Assembly (NCBI GenBank): GCA_003254905.1
Contig: QANU01099245.1
Coordinates: 1-64,000 of the forward strand
Direction of reading: 5' to 3'
Origin: Nissolia schottii
Lineage: Eukaryota; Streptophyta; Magnoliopsida; Fabales; Fabaceae
DNA: 64,000 bases
Part shown: positions 46,646 to 60,019 of the stretch, piece by piece
Layout: every line of letters starts with the position of its first letter
Numbering within the stretch: position 1 is the stretch's first letter
Translations under genes and position numbers: made by a program
Notes under the pieces: model-generated
The model's database searches: none
Told to the model about the DNA's origin: nothing
What the model saw: only the letters and a program-made list of their open reading frames with translations

Positions 46646-49130
46646 TTCCGCTGTTTTGATTTTTTTTTTCCTTTTGTTTTTACAAGATATTGTTGTTGTT
46701 GTTGTTATATGGCGCGCTTGCTGGCGTGTAATATCTGCAGCTCTCTCTGATATCTGTACTATCGCATAATATCCATACTCAATTTCCATGCAATAATAGC
46801 TTGCCAGTTTTCTCTTATCTTCGCTGTTGCAATTGCAATTGGATGAGATTCTAGTTGATTGTGGGGTTGAGTGATTTGATTTGTATCTGTTTGATGATTG
46901 ATTTTTTCCTTGAACTGAGAATTGTACGCTTGTTCTGGAATTTCTGTTTTCTTTTGTCTCCAAATCGCCTGGATTCTAGAGCGTGTCTAGAGGACCTGAT
47001 TCTCTATTTTGTGGTTTTCAAGAAGTTATGTTGATGCCTTTCTTTTGTGATTCTGATTGTGCTGGTAAGTAATTAGTAGGGCCCTTGCATCTATGTGTGA
47101 ATCATGTCTGGCCAATGCCAATTGCTCATCATGATTTTGTAGAGTTTAAGTTGGGATGTTGGTTTAGGCAAAGGCCCTTTGGGGATATTGTTATGTTGCA
47201 ATTGATCTTTGTGACATAGTCTCTTGTTCTATCAACAGTCTCTTGTTCACTTCTTATATGGCTCACATCTACGTCGTTAGAGATCCCAACAGATATTTGT
47301 CTGTTTTGGAATGAATTTTCTCAATTAGATTTTTTGTCAAGGGTTGTGTCAAGTATGATCTTTTACCATTAATTTTTTTTTGTTGTTGATTATATTATGC
47401 ATGGGGTTCATCTTATCCATTAATGGTGAGAGATCATGTTTGATAACACGACAAGAAGTTCAATGGAAGGAATCCATTTCTTTCTTTTCATTTTTCTATC
47501 TTTCAGGCATGTCCATCTTGTAATTTCACATGCGTTGCAGTTTAGTTGTTTTTGTCATCACAGGTCAATATCTGTGAATGATATCATTTCATAACAACAA
47601 TCTCCAAGGCATGCTAACTTCAACTACATTCATTGACTTGAAATCAAAGTAGAGCACTCTGAATAGAAATGCACTTCTTGTTTGGCTGAATAGAAAGCAA
47701 AATGAGTTATGTAGGTTTCATGTTTTGATAGTTTCACCTGGGAAATATGTTGTATGAACTATGTTTTACTCTCGAAGCTTAGGTTTCAATTTGGGATATC
47801 CTGGAAAAATGGCTGATCTTTTGGCTGCATGCTTCTCTGTCTGAGTCGCAGTATGCCAGTATCCATCGATTGGAGGCGTTAGAGTGGCCATAAATCGTTA
47901 TTCAGTGTCAGCTGTTCAGTTGGCAACACCTTTTCTTGCTCTTTGCTCTGAAACCATCAATTTGGACTTTGCTCATCTTAAACATGTAGATTATCGTTGA
48001 TAAGACCCTTTTGAGATGTCGATCCAAAACCTAAGATTGAGACCTGTTTGGACGATGGACATTGTAGACAAAGAAAGCTGGTGAGTATTATTGGTAAAAA
48101 GAAAAAGAAATATTGTGAAGCTCTTATTAGGACTATGTTCTTTAATATCAATCTCAAGTTCAAGAGTGCAAACCCCATTCTCCCCNGAATTGGAATCATT
48201 CCTTATATCACGTGGGTTCATCGGTTGTAACAATGATATAATGATCATTACATAATCTAGACAATATATGAGTAATGGAACTATGAAAGGATTCGAACTT
48301 ATGCATCTCCATGGTCCTATAGACCTATACGAAGTAAATAATCAAATCCAAAATGAAAATTGGCATGAAAAATAAATTCGAGAACCCTCCACAATATATA
48401 GTAAAAAAAAGAATCACTAAACAAAGTGTGCACCAAAGAGAATAGAGCGCTCCATCATGGGGCTCCCTTCACTCCAATACCAAAAAAATGAAGGCAATTG
48501 GCCTCATCTCCAAATTCATGCAGACCTCTGACCTTTGCATGCCGGCTGCCGTGTCATGAACTTGCTGCGAAGCCAGAGGTATCCATGAACTTGCAGCTAA
48601 GGTATACTATCACCTCCTTTCGGACTTGGAGCGAAGAGAGCTCCAACTTGGATTTTACCACTCAACATTCCCATACTCTAATACGCAATTATGCCGGGGT
48701 TTTCCTTGCCTTGGATTGAGGCGCTATTCGCTCACCCTAAATTTCTACGTAAAAAGAAAATACACAATTTTGTAATGCCTAATAAATAAAAATGGAAAAC
48801 AGAAGCGATTTTGATGCTTGGGGACTTGAACCTCCGAGTCTATATAGGCAAAGGTCCCAAGACTATGGAAGCAGAGATTTAATCTGAGCCATTGGTTTGA
48901 GGATCGAATATGATTTCATTAGAAAACTACAAAAACAAGATGCTGGTGCTTAAGGGCTGGTCAAGTATTGAATTAATTTCCAACATTATTACCTATTTGG
49001 ATCATTTCCCTTTCACTCGTGGGGTTCAGTTTTGTAGTATACTAAATGATGTATGTGGGTGCTTGTGCGTTCGGTGCAGGCATGTCCTTATGATTGGAAG
49101 ATTTCCTAATTTAAGTATTATAATACATTA
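46646..49130. other. Intergenic between eIF1A and the receptor kinase
   Basis: The eIF1A 3' UTR should occupy the first few hundred bases. The rest has one N (48186) and no supported gene. A mildly GC-richer stretch (about 48430-48720) has only a domain-free short frame. Confidence 0.45.
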
Positions 49131-49131
49131 G

Positions 49132-49392
49132 TGGGTACTTCCAAATGTCACCAAATTTGAAGTCAACTTCTGCATTGCATCACCAAGGAAATTGCGTGTT
49201 GCAATGCTATGATGATTGATATACACGTAGTATATTTAATAATCTTCATGAGTACTTCTCAATTAAACAACGGTAGGCGTAATATACACACACACACACA
49301 CACACAAAACCAGCAAAGATGAAAACAAAACACGTTTTCAGGGGGGAAAATAAGGAGGACGAAAGTGTAATGAAGATTCCTCTTACAAAAAT
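49132..49392 (+). repeat. Two blocks also found around the USO1-like gene
   Basis: Block A (49132-49212) matches 54188-54260, downstream of the USO1-like gene, including AATGTCACCAAATTTGAAGT and TGCATTGCAT. Block B (49321-49392) matches 56972-57052 in intron 1 of that gene, including GAAAACAAAACA.GTTTTCA and ATTCCTCT.ACAAAAAT. Order and orientation are the same. A (CA)n run lies between the blocks (about 49286-49306). Confidence 0.65.
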
Positions 49393-49497
49393 CAAAGGAC
49401 AGGTCAAGTGCATAATTCTAGAGATAGGTGAATTGGAACTGTAATTTTACCAATCTAATTCACCCGCTTAATTGATATATATATATATATATATATA

Positions 49498-49543
49498 NNN
49501 NNNNNNNNNNNNNNNNNNNNNNNNNNNNNNNNNNNNNNNNNNN
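49498..49543. other. Assembly gap (46 N) inside a (TA)n run
   Basis: Both edges of the N block are TATATA repeats, so the gap is most likely an unresolved TA microsatellite whose true length is unknown. Confidence 0.95.
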
Positions 49544-49935
49544 TATATATATATATATATATGAAAAAACCAAGCTCAAGTTACCAAAGCTGAGTAAGTA
49601 TGGGAGAAACAAAGAAGCAGAATTGATGAGTGAAAATAAAAGAAGTGAGCAATCAATTTCATTTCATTCTTACTTCACCATTTTCCTTGTACTAATTGGC
49701 ACATCTTAAAATTGCAGAAGCCTTCACTCATGCAATGTCTATTAACTTGATTGCTTGCTTGCAGTGTAGGAAACACGTGACAGGAATGAGACTAGGTTAA
49801 GTTATTCCTACATACCGCTAACATACTCAAGATCCTCTGTATCGCCATATACAGAAAAATGACATTGAAATGCACATATCGAGACTAGAACTGTTATCAT
49901 AATAATTAATTAATGTGATGATCATAAACACACTG

Positions 49936-52900
49936 TTAGAAGCCACTCTTTGAAAACTGGCCCTTACTACTCCTTGTCCGCGGATTTGCATCTGATAAGT
50001 GCTTGGTAACATCTGTCATTGTTGGCCTCTTGCTAGGATCCTGCTCGGTGCATCTCAAAGCCACCATAAGCGCTCTGGTAGCTTGTTCCTTTATATGCGT
50101 ATCAAGAAACTCGTTGGCCAGGCTTGAATCGACGATTTGATCGATGTCTGCTGTTTCCCTCCAGACAGATCTAACCCAACCTACCACATCAGTACTATCC
50201 ACGACCGAGGGATCCACCGCCTTCCTTCTGGTTAACAGCTCAAGCAAAACTACCCCATAACTGTATACATCAGACTCCCTACTACTTGTTGTTGCATAAG
50301 CCTTTTCTGTTGTCACAAGTCCACGTCAACATGTTATGTTAAACCGTATGTATCTTTTTTTAGGGCAGGGAAACCATATATATAAAATTTTGTAAAGCAA
50401 AGAAATACCTCACCTGGTGCGATATAACCAATTGTGCCCGGAAGAGATGCGGAAGGATTTGAAGTAGATGACTGATCCAGCAGTTTGGCGATACCAAAGT
50501 CGGCGATATGAGGCTCCATGTCAGAGTCTAGAAGTATATTCCCCGGCTTGATGTCCCGGTGGACTATTGGAGGATCACAGTCATAATGTAGATAAGCCAA
50601 TCCATGTGCAATCCCAACAGCTATCTTATACCGGACACTCCACTCTAAGGACAGCGGCGGACTCTTTTTGTGCAGAACATCATGAAGGCTCCCGTTTGGC
50701 ATGAAGTTGTACAGTATTAGACCATAATCTTTTCTCATCCAAAAATCTTCCAATTTGACCAGGTTTCGATGCCTGATTTTACCGAGTGTTTTGACTTCTC
50801 TAACCATGCTCAAGTTCTTGCCTTTGCCCGCAGTGAATCCTAGCTTCTTTACAGCAAAAGCTTTGTCAGGACTTATCAGAGCTTTGTAAACAACTCCGTG
50901 GGCTCCTCTACCGATAATAAACCGATCGTTGAGGTTGGCTGTAGCCTCCATGACTTTGTTAAGAAGGGACGAAGAGCCCTCTTCGGCGGAGATGTGGACT
51001 TCCTGCTTAGATCTTCTTCTGCCAAAAACAAACATAGAAACTAACCCCAGCAACACCAAAACAACAAATAATAAGGATCCAAGTGCTATCATCACAATTT
51101 TAACTTTACTGAGGCCTTTCTGAGTAGTTGATTTGCTGTCACATTGTTTCGGATAGCTGCTTTGGGTGCAGACCAAACCATCTGAGGATGAACAACTGAT
51201 ACACAATCCAGGATTGCCCGAAAATGATGACGATGAAGAATTAAGCAACTTGAGCAGCATCTTTGGCACAGGACCATGAAAAGAATTGTATGAAATGTTG
51301 ATTTCAACTAATGAGGGGAGTTCATCAAGAACCTCTATGCTTCCTGTCAAAATGTTCTGAGATAGATCCAGCATTTGCAGATTTTTCAGGTTTCCAATCT
51401 CTACAGGAATACCACCTATCAGCCCATTAGAACTTAGATTCAACCCATAGATCAAATTCTGCAATGCTCCAACCGATCCAGGAATTCTGCCTCCAAGCAC
51501 ATTACCACCAAGCTGCAGTTCAGAAAGCTGTTTGAATTCCGACAAGAAAGCGGGGATGCCTCCACTAAATTGATTATCCCTTAAACTTAGGGTGCTTAGC
51601 CCTGTCCAGCACCGCAAACTCGATGGCAACGAACCGTTTAGCGAGTTGAATCCAGCATCAAACCTGTCCATTTTGGTACAATTTGACAGCTGAGATGGCA
51701 GAGGACCTTCTAAGTTGTTGTGAGCAAGACTCAAAGTTCTAAGGTTCACAAGATTTCCAAGCTCTGAAGGTATAAGCCCTGTAAACCTGTTCATAGACAT
51801 AATCAAAGCAGTGAGGTTTCTGCAGTTTCCCAAACTCGGCGGAATCGGTCCATCGATTTTGTTGTTGCTGATATCCATATATGCGAGATTTGGGTTGGTT
51901 TCGAAATCAGGAAGAGGGCCGGTAAGATTGTTTTGCTTAAGGATCATCCTTGTAAGAGTTGTGCAGCTTCCCACACCAGGTGGTATGCTACCTCGAAGCT
52001 GATTGATGCCCAGATTCAGCATGATCAATTTCTTGCCGAAACAAATATTCGGCGGTATGTTGCCGGTGAATTTGTTATCTGTAAAGTCCAGCTGCACCAA
52101 GCTGCTATTGATCCCCAAGCTTTGAGGTATGACTCCGGAGAATTGGTTACTGAACAACGAGATGTTCTTCAAATGCCTGAGCTCTGCCATCTCCAACGGT
52201 AGCTCCCCAGAGAGGCTGTTGTTGTACACAAGGAGATGCTCAAGGCCTTGAATCTTCCATATGCTCGCCGGAATCTCGCCCGTTAACCAATTGGAAAACA
52301 ACTCAAGGTCCTTCAGCTCACTCAGTTTCCCAAGCTCACTTGGAATCTTCCCCTCAAGCTGATTGGAATACAAATGCAACTCTGTCAGAGACCTGCAGCC
52401 ACCCAATTCCTTCGGTATTTCGCCGGATAACCGATTCTCCTCCAGGCGCAGAATCGAGAGACTTGTCAGTAGGCCAAAGGAGGATGGAATGGTTCCATCC
52501 AAGTTAGAATCCGCCGCAGCGAACTGTGATAAAGCACTGCAATTCCCCAAGCCAGAGGGAAGCCCCCCACTAAACACATTGTATGAGAGATCCAAGATCA
52601 CCAACTTACAACTACCACCAGAGCTCAGTAATGGAAGAATGGCACCCTCAAGACTATTGTGGGCCACACCAAGATCACTGAGTCTGCTCAGACTCTGAGG
52701 CAGAACACCCTCAAACTGGTTCTCATCCAAATACAGCTGTTGCAAACTGCTGCAGTTCCCAATGGATGAGGGAATCATCCCAGAAAACTTGTTGTGATAG
52801 AGGTAAACTTGCAAGAGCTGAGTCATGTTCCCAATACTCGCTGGAAGAGAACCATTCAGGCCATTGTAAGAGAGGTCAAGAAGTTGAAGATTTGGGATTC

Positions 52901-53318
52901 GGGTCAATGAATCTGGAACCTCCCCGGTGAGGAGATTGCTGGCGAGGCTGAGGAACCTGAGGCCGCGCAAGTTGTTCAAGGTGTGGGGTATTTGGCCGGT
53001 GAGGCTGTTTCCGGTGAGGTCTAGGTTCTGGAGCAGAGTGAGGTTTCCAATTTCAGGGCCTAAGGGACCGGCAATGCTGTGTTGAGAGAGGTTGAGGGAG
53101 ATGACACGGTGATGGTGGGGTCCACATTGGACTCCTTCCCATGAGGAGCATGGAGTGGCATTGGAGGCATTCCAGGTGGAGGTTATGGGATGGGGCACAG
53201 ATGTCCAGTGGCTCATGAGAGACAAGAGGGTGACCCCATCAGAGGTGAGTGCAGAAACAGTTGCAGCATGCAAGAAACAAGGGAACAAGAGACCAAGAAG
53301 AAGTAGCCAACCTCTCAT
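49936..53318 (-). CDS. LRR receptor kinase of the PEPR (plant elicitor peptide receptor) type
   Basis: Two coding exons, 50414-53318 and 49936-50306, joined in frame by a short 107-base intron inside the kinase APE motif (YIAP|EKAY); 1091 residues. The ATG at 53318 puts the signal peptide (MRGWLLLLGLLFPCFLHA) at the N-terminus; an upstream GTG frame is not used. An LRRNT cap (about 24-68), about 25 plant-type LRRs, a transmembrane helix (about 740-765), and a Ser/Thr kinase (about 797-1075) follow: GRGAHGVVYKA, Lys824, HRD Asp922 and DFG Asp940, so it is an active-type RD kinase. The juxtamembrane and kinase text (LLNKVMEAT, FWMRK, MPNGSLHDVL, SDMEPHI) matches PEPR1/PEPR2 as I know them; these sense Pep danger peptides at the plasma membrane and signal with BAK1. 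Ligand is inferred. Confidence 0.93.
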
Positions 53319-54512
53319 TGTTACAAGAGAGAGCAACGAGAGCACTTTTTGTTTTCAACAAGAATGAAGAAGCAACAAGGCCATCGTTGGATTGAATGCT
53401 TTGTGAGGCTGAGAGTTGTCTATGAAAGGAAATAGAGGTAGTTGGAATGAATGCTGCAGCAAGCATTAATGTCACACAAGCAGTAATAAATAACTAAAAA
53501 AGGTGGCAGCATTACATGACAAAAAGATGAGTCACCAAGTCATACATTCACACTATCATTTTGCAGTTTTCACGTTCAAGATTGTTCCATTCACACGCAT
53601 GTATGCATGCCACCGCAACACACATCTTTGTAACAGTCATTTTTTAGTTAGCTCTTTAAATTTATTTTACATTATCACTTTCTGTTCAAATTTGTTTTAA
53701 TATTGAATTAAGGTTATGGCATGGAGTGTTCTTTTAACTAACCCCGGGATAGAAGAATTCTTTTCGGGTCAGAAATGTGAACCTTTGTTTCTTTACTATC
53801 ATCCTAGGTTTTAGATTTACCTACTTCTGTCTATGCCGTGTGGTAGACAAAGACTTCAGTTTAGCATAAGTGCCAAGTTGGTTTGACTTCTAGTTGATAG
53901 TGATTTTAGACTTGTGTATCTTAAAAAGGAGGAATAATGCCATTTTTAAAATGTTACTTCTTCCCATTAATTACATTTGTTTAATTAAGTTACCAACGTT
54001 CGGAATCTATCTTAAAAGTTATAAACATCTAGCATTTACACTCATAAAAATATGATATTCACCTTAGAAATCTCTCCTTTTCACGACAAACCTCATGTTT
54101 TTGTGAATATACTTTTAATGATTCAAAAAACATTAAAATTAGGTCTAGTATAAATAGCATTTAAACAGGGGGAAAGTGCGTTCGCAATGGGTACTTACAA
54201 TGTCACCAAATTTGAAGTAAACTTTTGCATTGCATAGGAAATTGGTTAGTGCAATGCTGAATAGGGCTGCAAGGATGATTTTAATAATTGGTTATTGCAA
54301 TGCTGACTAATGCTGAGTATATGGGTGTATTGAAAAATCTTTCTTAAATTATTTTATTTATTAAAAAGAAGGGGAAAATAATATATTACATACTTTGTAA
54401 ATTCTTAAAAATTTAAATATATCTAGTTTTAAAAAAGAAGAAATAGATATTAAAATTATCAAAATATTCACATTCAAAATGTGTTCATCATCAGAAACTT
54501 GTCTGATTGATT
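53319..54512. other. Receptor-kinase promoter region and 3' flank of the USO1-like gene
   Basis: No gene seen. One W-box-like TTGACT occurs at 53883, about 565 bases upstream of the kinase start; a single copy is weak evidence. A block at 54188-54260 is shared with the other side of the receptor-kinase gene. Confidence 0.4.
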
Positions 54513-57475
54513 TCAAAATGAGCTTTTGCTAGCTATGGAGCCACATTTCTGGCCCTCTAGCCTTGCTTCAAGCAGTTTTGCCATCAATGTGTTATCATTT
54601 ACTCCCTTACTAGCATTACCTGTGACTACTGAATGGACACAAGAATCTTCCTTGCAAACACTCTCAGGATAAACCTTATCTCCTTCTGATGACAAGGAAC
54701 TGCTCCCAACAAGGTTCTCAAGCCTCTGACTTGAAGACATTCTATTAGTCCAAGGTCTTTCCTTTCCAATTTCACTTGATTTCCTCTCATCAAACCAACT
54801 CTCACTTTCATCACATGCCATGTTCTTGCCCAAGTTTGCTTGCAACCGACACTCCTCGGCGATTTCCTTTGACTGCACTTGTTTCCTCATTATGTTCAAG
54901 CTTCCTTTCTTTGATTTATGGACGTCTGCAGCTTCATTGCATTGCGGTTTGGAGCTGAGTCTGTGGAGTCCTTCATCTGCAGTCCTTTTATGTTTGAAAA
55001 TGCCGGTACCGATGGAATTTTCCTCAGCCATATTATGAGTTGCACTTATGGCCTCCTTTGTTGGAAAGGAGTCCAACGAAAGCATGCACGGTCGAATCTC
55101 CTTGAGCTCCTTTGGGGAGTGGCTACTGCATCTTCTCAAATCAATAGACCCTTTTGAGCGAAGATATGTCTCGATATCGCGGCCTAACTTATCAACAATA
55201 GAATCTCTCCCTGCGAGATCATCATTGCCAGATTGAACTTGCTTCATTTGCGCGCGCTCGTCAAGCCAAGCTTCTGAAATATGAAGTATTAGCCTATCAG
55301 CGGTATCCCCTTTAACCTCACACTTGTCAGCATTCTGCCTAAGAGAACGTACCTCTTGTTCATAATCTCTTATTCCTTTGGCAAAATCATCACATAAATT
55401 CTCCAAAAGGATCCTCGCTTTTCGCTCTCTTTCAAGATCTCTCATCGAGCCAAAGAACAAAGACTTCAATTCAGAAAGCTCCCTAGCCAGCCTTCGGTGC
55501 AAGCTCTCTGAATGCTTTCTCAACCTCCTTTCGTCATCTATCTCTTCCTTGATGGATTGAACTGCAGCTTTAACTTTATCATCCTCCTTGATCTTTCTAA
55601 CAAGCTTGTCCTGCTTTATTTGCTTCACTAAGTTCTTCATTTCCTGCTTATTCATTTGGTTTTGTTGTAGTAACTCTATGACCTGTGCCCGAGAAAGGTC
55701 TAGTTCCATTTTCAAGGCTGTCATTACTGATACATTTGATGCATGCTGTTCTTCGAGACCCCAGATATGGTTGAGTAACTCTCTGGATGTTTTAGGGTGG
55801 CAACATGATTCGCCAATTCTTCCCTTGAAGTCTACTGCACTAGAAGGATTCGCTGAACGATTATTTGGTGTCACCTGTTTTATGTAAATAGCATATTCAT
55901 CCTATTAGACCAGATATACAAAGGAAGAAATGACATCTTAACATTAATCTGGCCTTGGTCTATTTTTAAGATATGCAGTACTAAAAAAGTCGCAGAAGGA
56001 TCATCGAGAATAAGTCCCTCTCGGCTTATAAATTAAGGTATGGTGTTTCCTCAAATCAACTCCAATCCCTCAATTGAAAACGAAGAAGCCATCAACAAAG
56101 TAGTTATCTATATCTCTTAAATAAAATAAGACAGAGAGTTTCTCAGATCAACTTCAATGCCTCCATTAAAACTTAACAAAACCATCAACATCTGTATCTC
56201 TTTAATACCTAAAGTGGGGTTATCGCTGAAGATGTTCTTAGGAATAGTTATAAGGTATAATGTTCCACTAACCAGCTATCATAAACATAAAATGAAAAAT
56301 GAACAATATTTGTAGAATATACAGGAAAGCAAAGGAGAAATTGATGTCAAGCAATTGCTAAAAGGCAAAGGCAACACCAAAGAAAAAGTCAAGTAAAACT
56401 TTTTAACCTCATTCAACATTCATATTAGCATAGTATTGTTTGTTAATATCTTAAAAATGGGACATAGAGCTTCTCAAGATTCAGATGGAAAAATATGCAT
56501 CATCATACATATACTTACTTCCAATGAGCGGCTCTGTAGAGCACAACCCTTTCTTCCACCCGATCTGTGGTGCTGCTGGACATGTGATGCTTGAACATGC
56601 CTTTTCAAACTACTAGCAGATTTTGGCTGCATTGAGGAACATAGTAAGGGTCAGCGTTCCGATCAAAATATATAGAATCGTCATGAAAGAGCCAAAGGCA
56701 CAACACTTATATATGAGTACTTTTCCATTAAACAAAGGTATCCAAAACACTTCAACAAAATTATGACATCAGGAATTTGAGTGTCTAAGAATCTTCATGC
56801 TCTCACTCTCACATCTCTTCGTCTGACTAAGATTTATGATTTGATGCCCCACATGAGAAGGAAGATGTAAAAAGCATGGTGGAATATACTGAATCAGTCC
56901 TAAACTAGAAATAAAAAAACGGGTAGGAATTTAAGCATGGACTCAACGCTCAACTTGAAATAGCCTAAGGTGAAAACAAAACATGTTTTCAGGGGGAAAA
57001 AAATAAGGAGGAAAAACAAAACAGTGCAATTGAAAATTCCTCTAACAAAAATTGTGAAGGATAAAAGGCAACAATAGTAGTACGTACAGAAGCAAATCAT
57101 GCATTAAAAAAAACAAAAAAATAGCAAAATGGGAAAACTTGATAACAGAAATCTGAGATTAGGCACCTGTTCAAAGTGGCCATCAGGTGGCTCAAGTGGG
57201 GGGGCCAGGTGGTAGTGGGGCAGAGTCTCCCAGAGTTTGAAACAGAGCTTTCTGGCAGAGACTATTGGTGGTGATGATGGTGAGTTGGGGGGAAAGTTGA
57301 GGAATTGTTGAAGCCTGTTTTGGTTGAGACCATTTGGAAACTCAAGCCTCCATGTGGGTGGAGGAGTGGAAGGTCCTCCTCCTCTTCTTTTCCCCACAAG
57401 AAACATTGCTCCTCCTTCTACCCTTTTCTCCTCCCTCTCTGTTTCAACACCTTTCCCTCTTGTTCTTCTCTCCAT
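54513..57475 (-). CDS. USO1-like coiled-coil protein of plants (function unknown)
   Basis: Three coding exons: 57167-57475, 56519-56626, 54513-55874; GT-AG, frame kept, 592 residues. The first in-frame ATG is at 57475 (MERRTRGKGVETER). The N-terminal third is basic and proline-rich with WRLEFPNGLNQNRLQQFLNF. From about residue 168 a conserved region (TSRELLNHIWGLEEQHASN) leads into a long coiled coil with DERRLRKHSESLHRRLAREL and LERERKARILLENLCDDFA, the signature of the plant family often labelled 'intracellular protein transport protein USO1-like'. The C-terminal part is low in order. The USO1 name rests only on coiled-coil similarity; a cytoskeletal or trafficking role is speculation. Intron 1 (540 b) shares a block with the far side of the receptor-kinase gene. 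Confidence 0.88.
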
Positions 57476-60016
57476 CTTGTCTTTTCTTACTGTCCCTCTC
57501 TCAACTAAAAAGTTCAAATTTCAAACTTCATTTTCTTCTTCTTCTTTTCGACAAGGAAAGAATGAGATTGACAAGTTCAAATTCTTTTTCAGACTCACCT
57601 AGCAAGCACCATGAGCAAGTCAAGTAAACTTGAGTGTGTGTGTGTGTGTGTGTTGCAAAGTCAGCTTTCTTGGTTATTCAAATGTTTCTGTGTTGGGTGG
57701 GGCCCACTTTCATTTGCGTCGCCCTTTTGTCTTGTCTACTTCCTAAATAAATAGTTGCAGTAGTAATGGCTTCTAATGTGTATTTTTATTTTCTTTTATA
57801 TTTTTAAGATGTTTTAAATTAATGGTTGACAATATTTATAAAATATACATTAATTTGTTACATAAACATTAAATATTTCTCTTCTTTCTCTTTTTTGTTT
57901 TTGTAGTCCCCCCTATTTTACATTTACATTTCAAAGTGTCCATTATACATCTAATGATGAAGACTAAAAGTTCCTCATTTGTTTCTTTAGACTATTTTTT
58001 GGTAAGATCTTTTACTGCTTATAGACAAAACTTAGATTGTTGGTGTAATATTAATGTAATCAATACTTTTTTTAGCTAGCTTTTGAAGAATAAAACAACG
58101 TTTTCTTTCATAAAGTTAGTAGATTTCATTAACTTTTTCATCAAATTTTTAAAATCATCAAAATTGTCGGTGAAGTTATCAAACGTCTATCAAGTTAGTC
58201 TTGCAGAGACTTATCAAGAGGGACGAACTTGATGGACATTTGACAACTTTAGAGATAGTTTGAGTGATTTTTGAAATTTCGAGAATGAAATTAATGAAAA
58301 TTGTTAACTTCATTAAAAAATGACGTTCTACTTAACTTTTAAAGTTAAGTTTAAAGTGTATCCTAAAATCGTTAATAAACCCAGCCGCATATGTTGAATC
58401 CTACCAGCTCAACATTTGACAACCCTCACTTAAATTTTCCATATTCTAACAAGAGCAAGGAACAAATCTTGTAAGAAAGTGTCATATCAAATCTTGTAAG
58501 AAAGTGTCAGGTGCTTCATCATAACTTTCAAACACAAACAGAAACAGAACACGCGATGAGTTCAACAAAGGGTAGAAACTTGGAAAGTAAAAAAGAAAGG
58601 GTAAAAAACTAAAAGAAAAGCCTTAAAGTTAAGAGATGGAGATTGGAATTTATCATTTTGCTTTGTATCATTGTAGGCTAACCTAAGCTACTTTTATAGA
58701 TGCTATAACTAAGACCACATACAAAGGCCTTGAATTTGTTAAAGCATATGTTAAAACACGTAATTATGAGTAAAATATTTCTGATTAAGTGAAGATTGGC
58801 AGGGAATTAAAGCCTTTAAGCATGCGGTAAATATCTCTAATCTATGGAGGCACGTTGTCCTCATCAGTGCATCGATTTCTTGCTCAAACAAAGCACATTG
58901 GGTCCACAAATTGATTCTACAACTTTGCAGATACAAATTGATCCAAGTGAAATTTGTGGTCCATCTTCCCTCTCATCTCATGTCATGCCTTGGAATTTAT
59001 TCCATGACTAATATTTTTCAGGAGAGACATGGGATTTACCTACACTCTTACATTTGTTGGTACCAATTACATAATAGAAGTTGATTTTAAAAGCAAAAGC
59101 ATGTTCACCATATATGGTCGAATAATTTTTGGGAAAATGGAACTAAGACTGACTTTCACATACTTTTAACATTTTGGAGTCCTTGGTTTGAATCTAACAT
59201 CATTAAAAGGCTTATGACAAGTTCATAGTAGTTCATACTAAAATTCTTAAAAGCAAATGTTCCCTTTTTATGTCTTCCAGTCAACGAAAATGGCAGGTGC
59301 TTTGCTTACCATGCCAATGGTTTTTATTGAATGGCAGATAATCACTAATCCTGTATGTACAAACACCTAACCTAATGCTCCTATGTAAATTTAAAAGAGA
59401 GCATCACAATTATCGTTGTTGGACCAGATTCTATGTCTCCTTTCCCGTAAATTGAGCGTGGTCCAAAAACCTTGTTAAGTGACATTAACAACATGCCTTA
59501 TGTTCATATCCATCATAAATTCATAGGTAATGATTTTGTAATGGTGAAAATACAGTTGTGTATCATTTCATTTTTGTGTTCACTCTTATGTTGACAATCA
59601 TTTCATCTTATGTTGACAATTCGTTCAATAAGTTTAACTAAGTTTAATGTAAGTGTAATATTTTTAAAAGACTTGATAGCGTATCAAGTTCCTCCAGGAG
59701 TTAAAAACATTGGTTAAGAGAAAGAATGGATGATTTTTGTGCATCCTAGTAAAATGGATGATTTATGAATAACTAGCAGATAAAAAAAATTAAGCATCTT
59801 TTTTGGCCTTCCATGCTTGTTTCCCTAATTGACACTAATTAAGGACAAAGATTCTCTAAAGTTTAGAAGATAAAGTGAGATTTTTCATCCTTGAATCAAT
59901 AAAATGTCAATAAGTCTCATTCTTCATTTTATTAATTTAAAGGTGAAATTTTCTCCCTTTATCCTCTAAAGTAAAAAAATGATCAAAATCTAATAATTAA
60001 TGAATTTCAAAAAAAT
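57476..60016. other. Intergenic, upstream of the USO1-like gene
   Basis: A pyrimidine-rich leader-like stretch (57480-57560) and a (GT)n run (about 57632-57653) lie next to the gene start. The rest is AT-rich with no supported gene. Confidence 0.45.
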
Positions 60017-60019
60017 TTA

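Noticed and set aside
46196-46963. 255-residue minus-strand frame opposite eIF1A
   Set aside because: It comes from the absence of stops opposite a GC-biased gene; its composition (rich in Val, Leu, Glu, Asp) mirrors the eIF1A codons.
48240-48345. B-box-like GTTCGAATCC on the minus strand near 48291
   Set aside because: No A-box at the right distance, no cloverleaf fold and no target duplication, so neither a tRNA nor a SINE is supported.
49936-53345. Receptor-kinase start at 53345
   Set aside because: The upstream codon is GTG; the ATG at 53318 is followed directly by a good signal peptide.
57476-57517. Upstream extension of the USO1-like protein to 57517
   Set aside because: That start would be TTG; the first in-frame ATG is at 57475.
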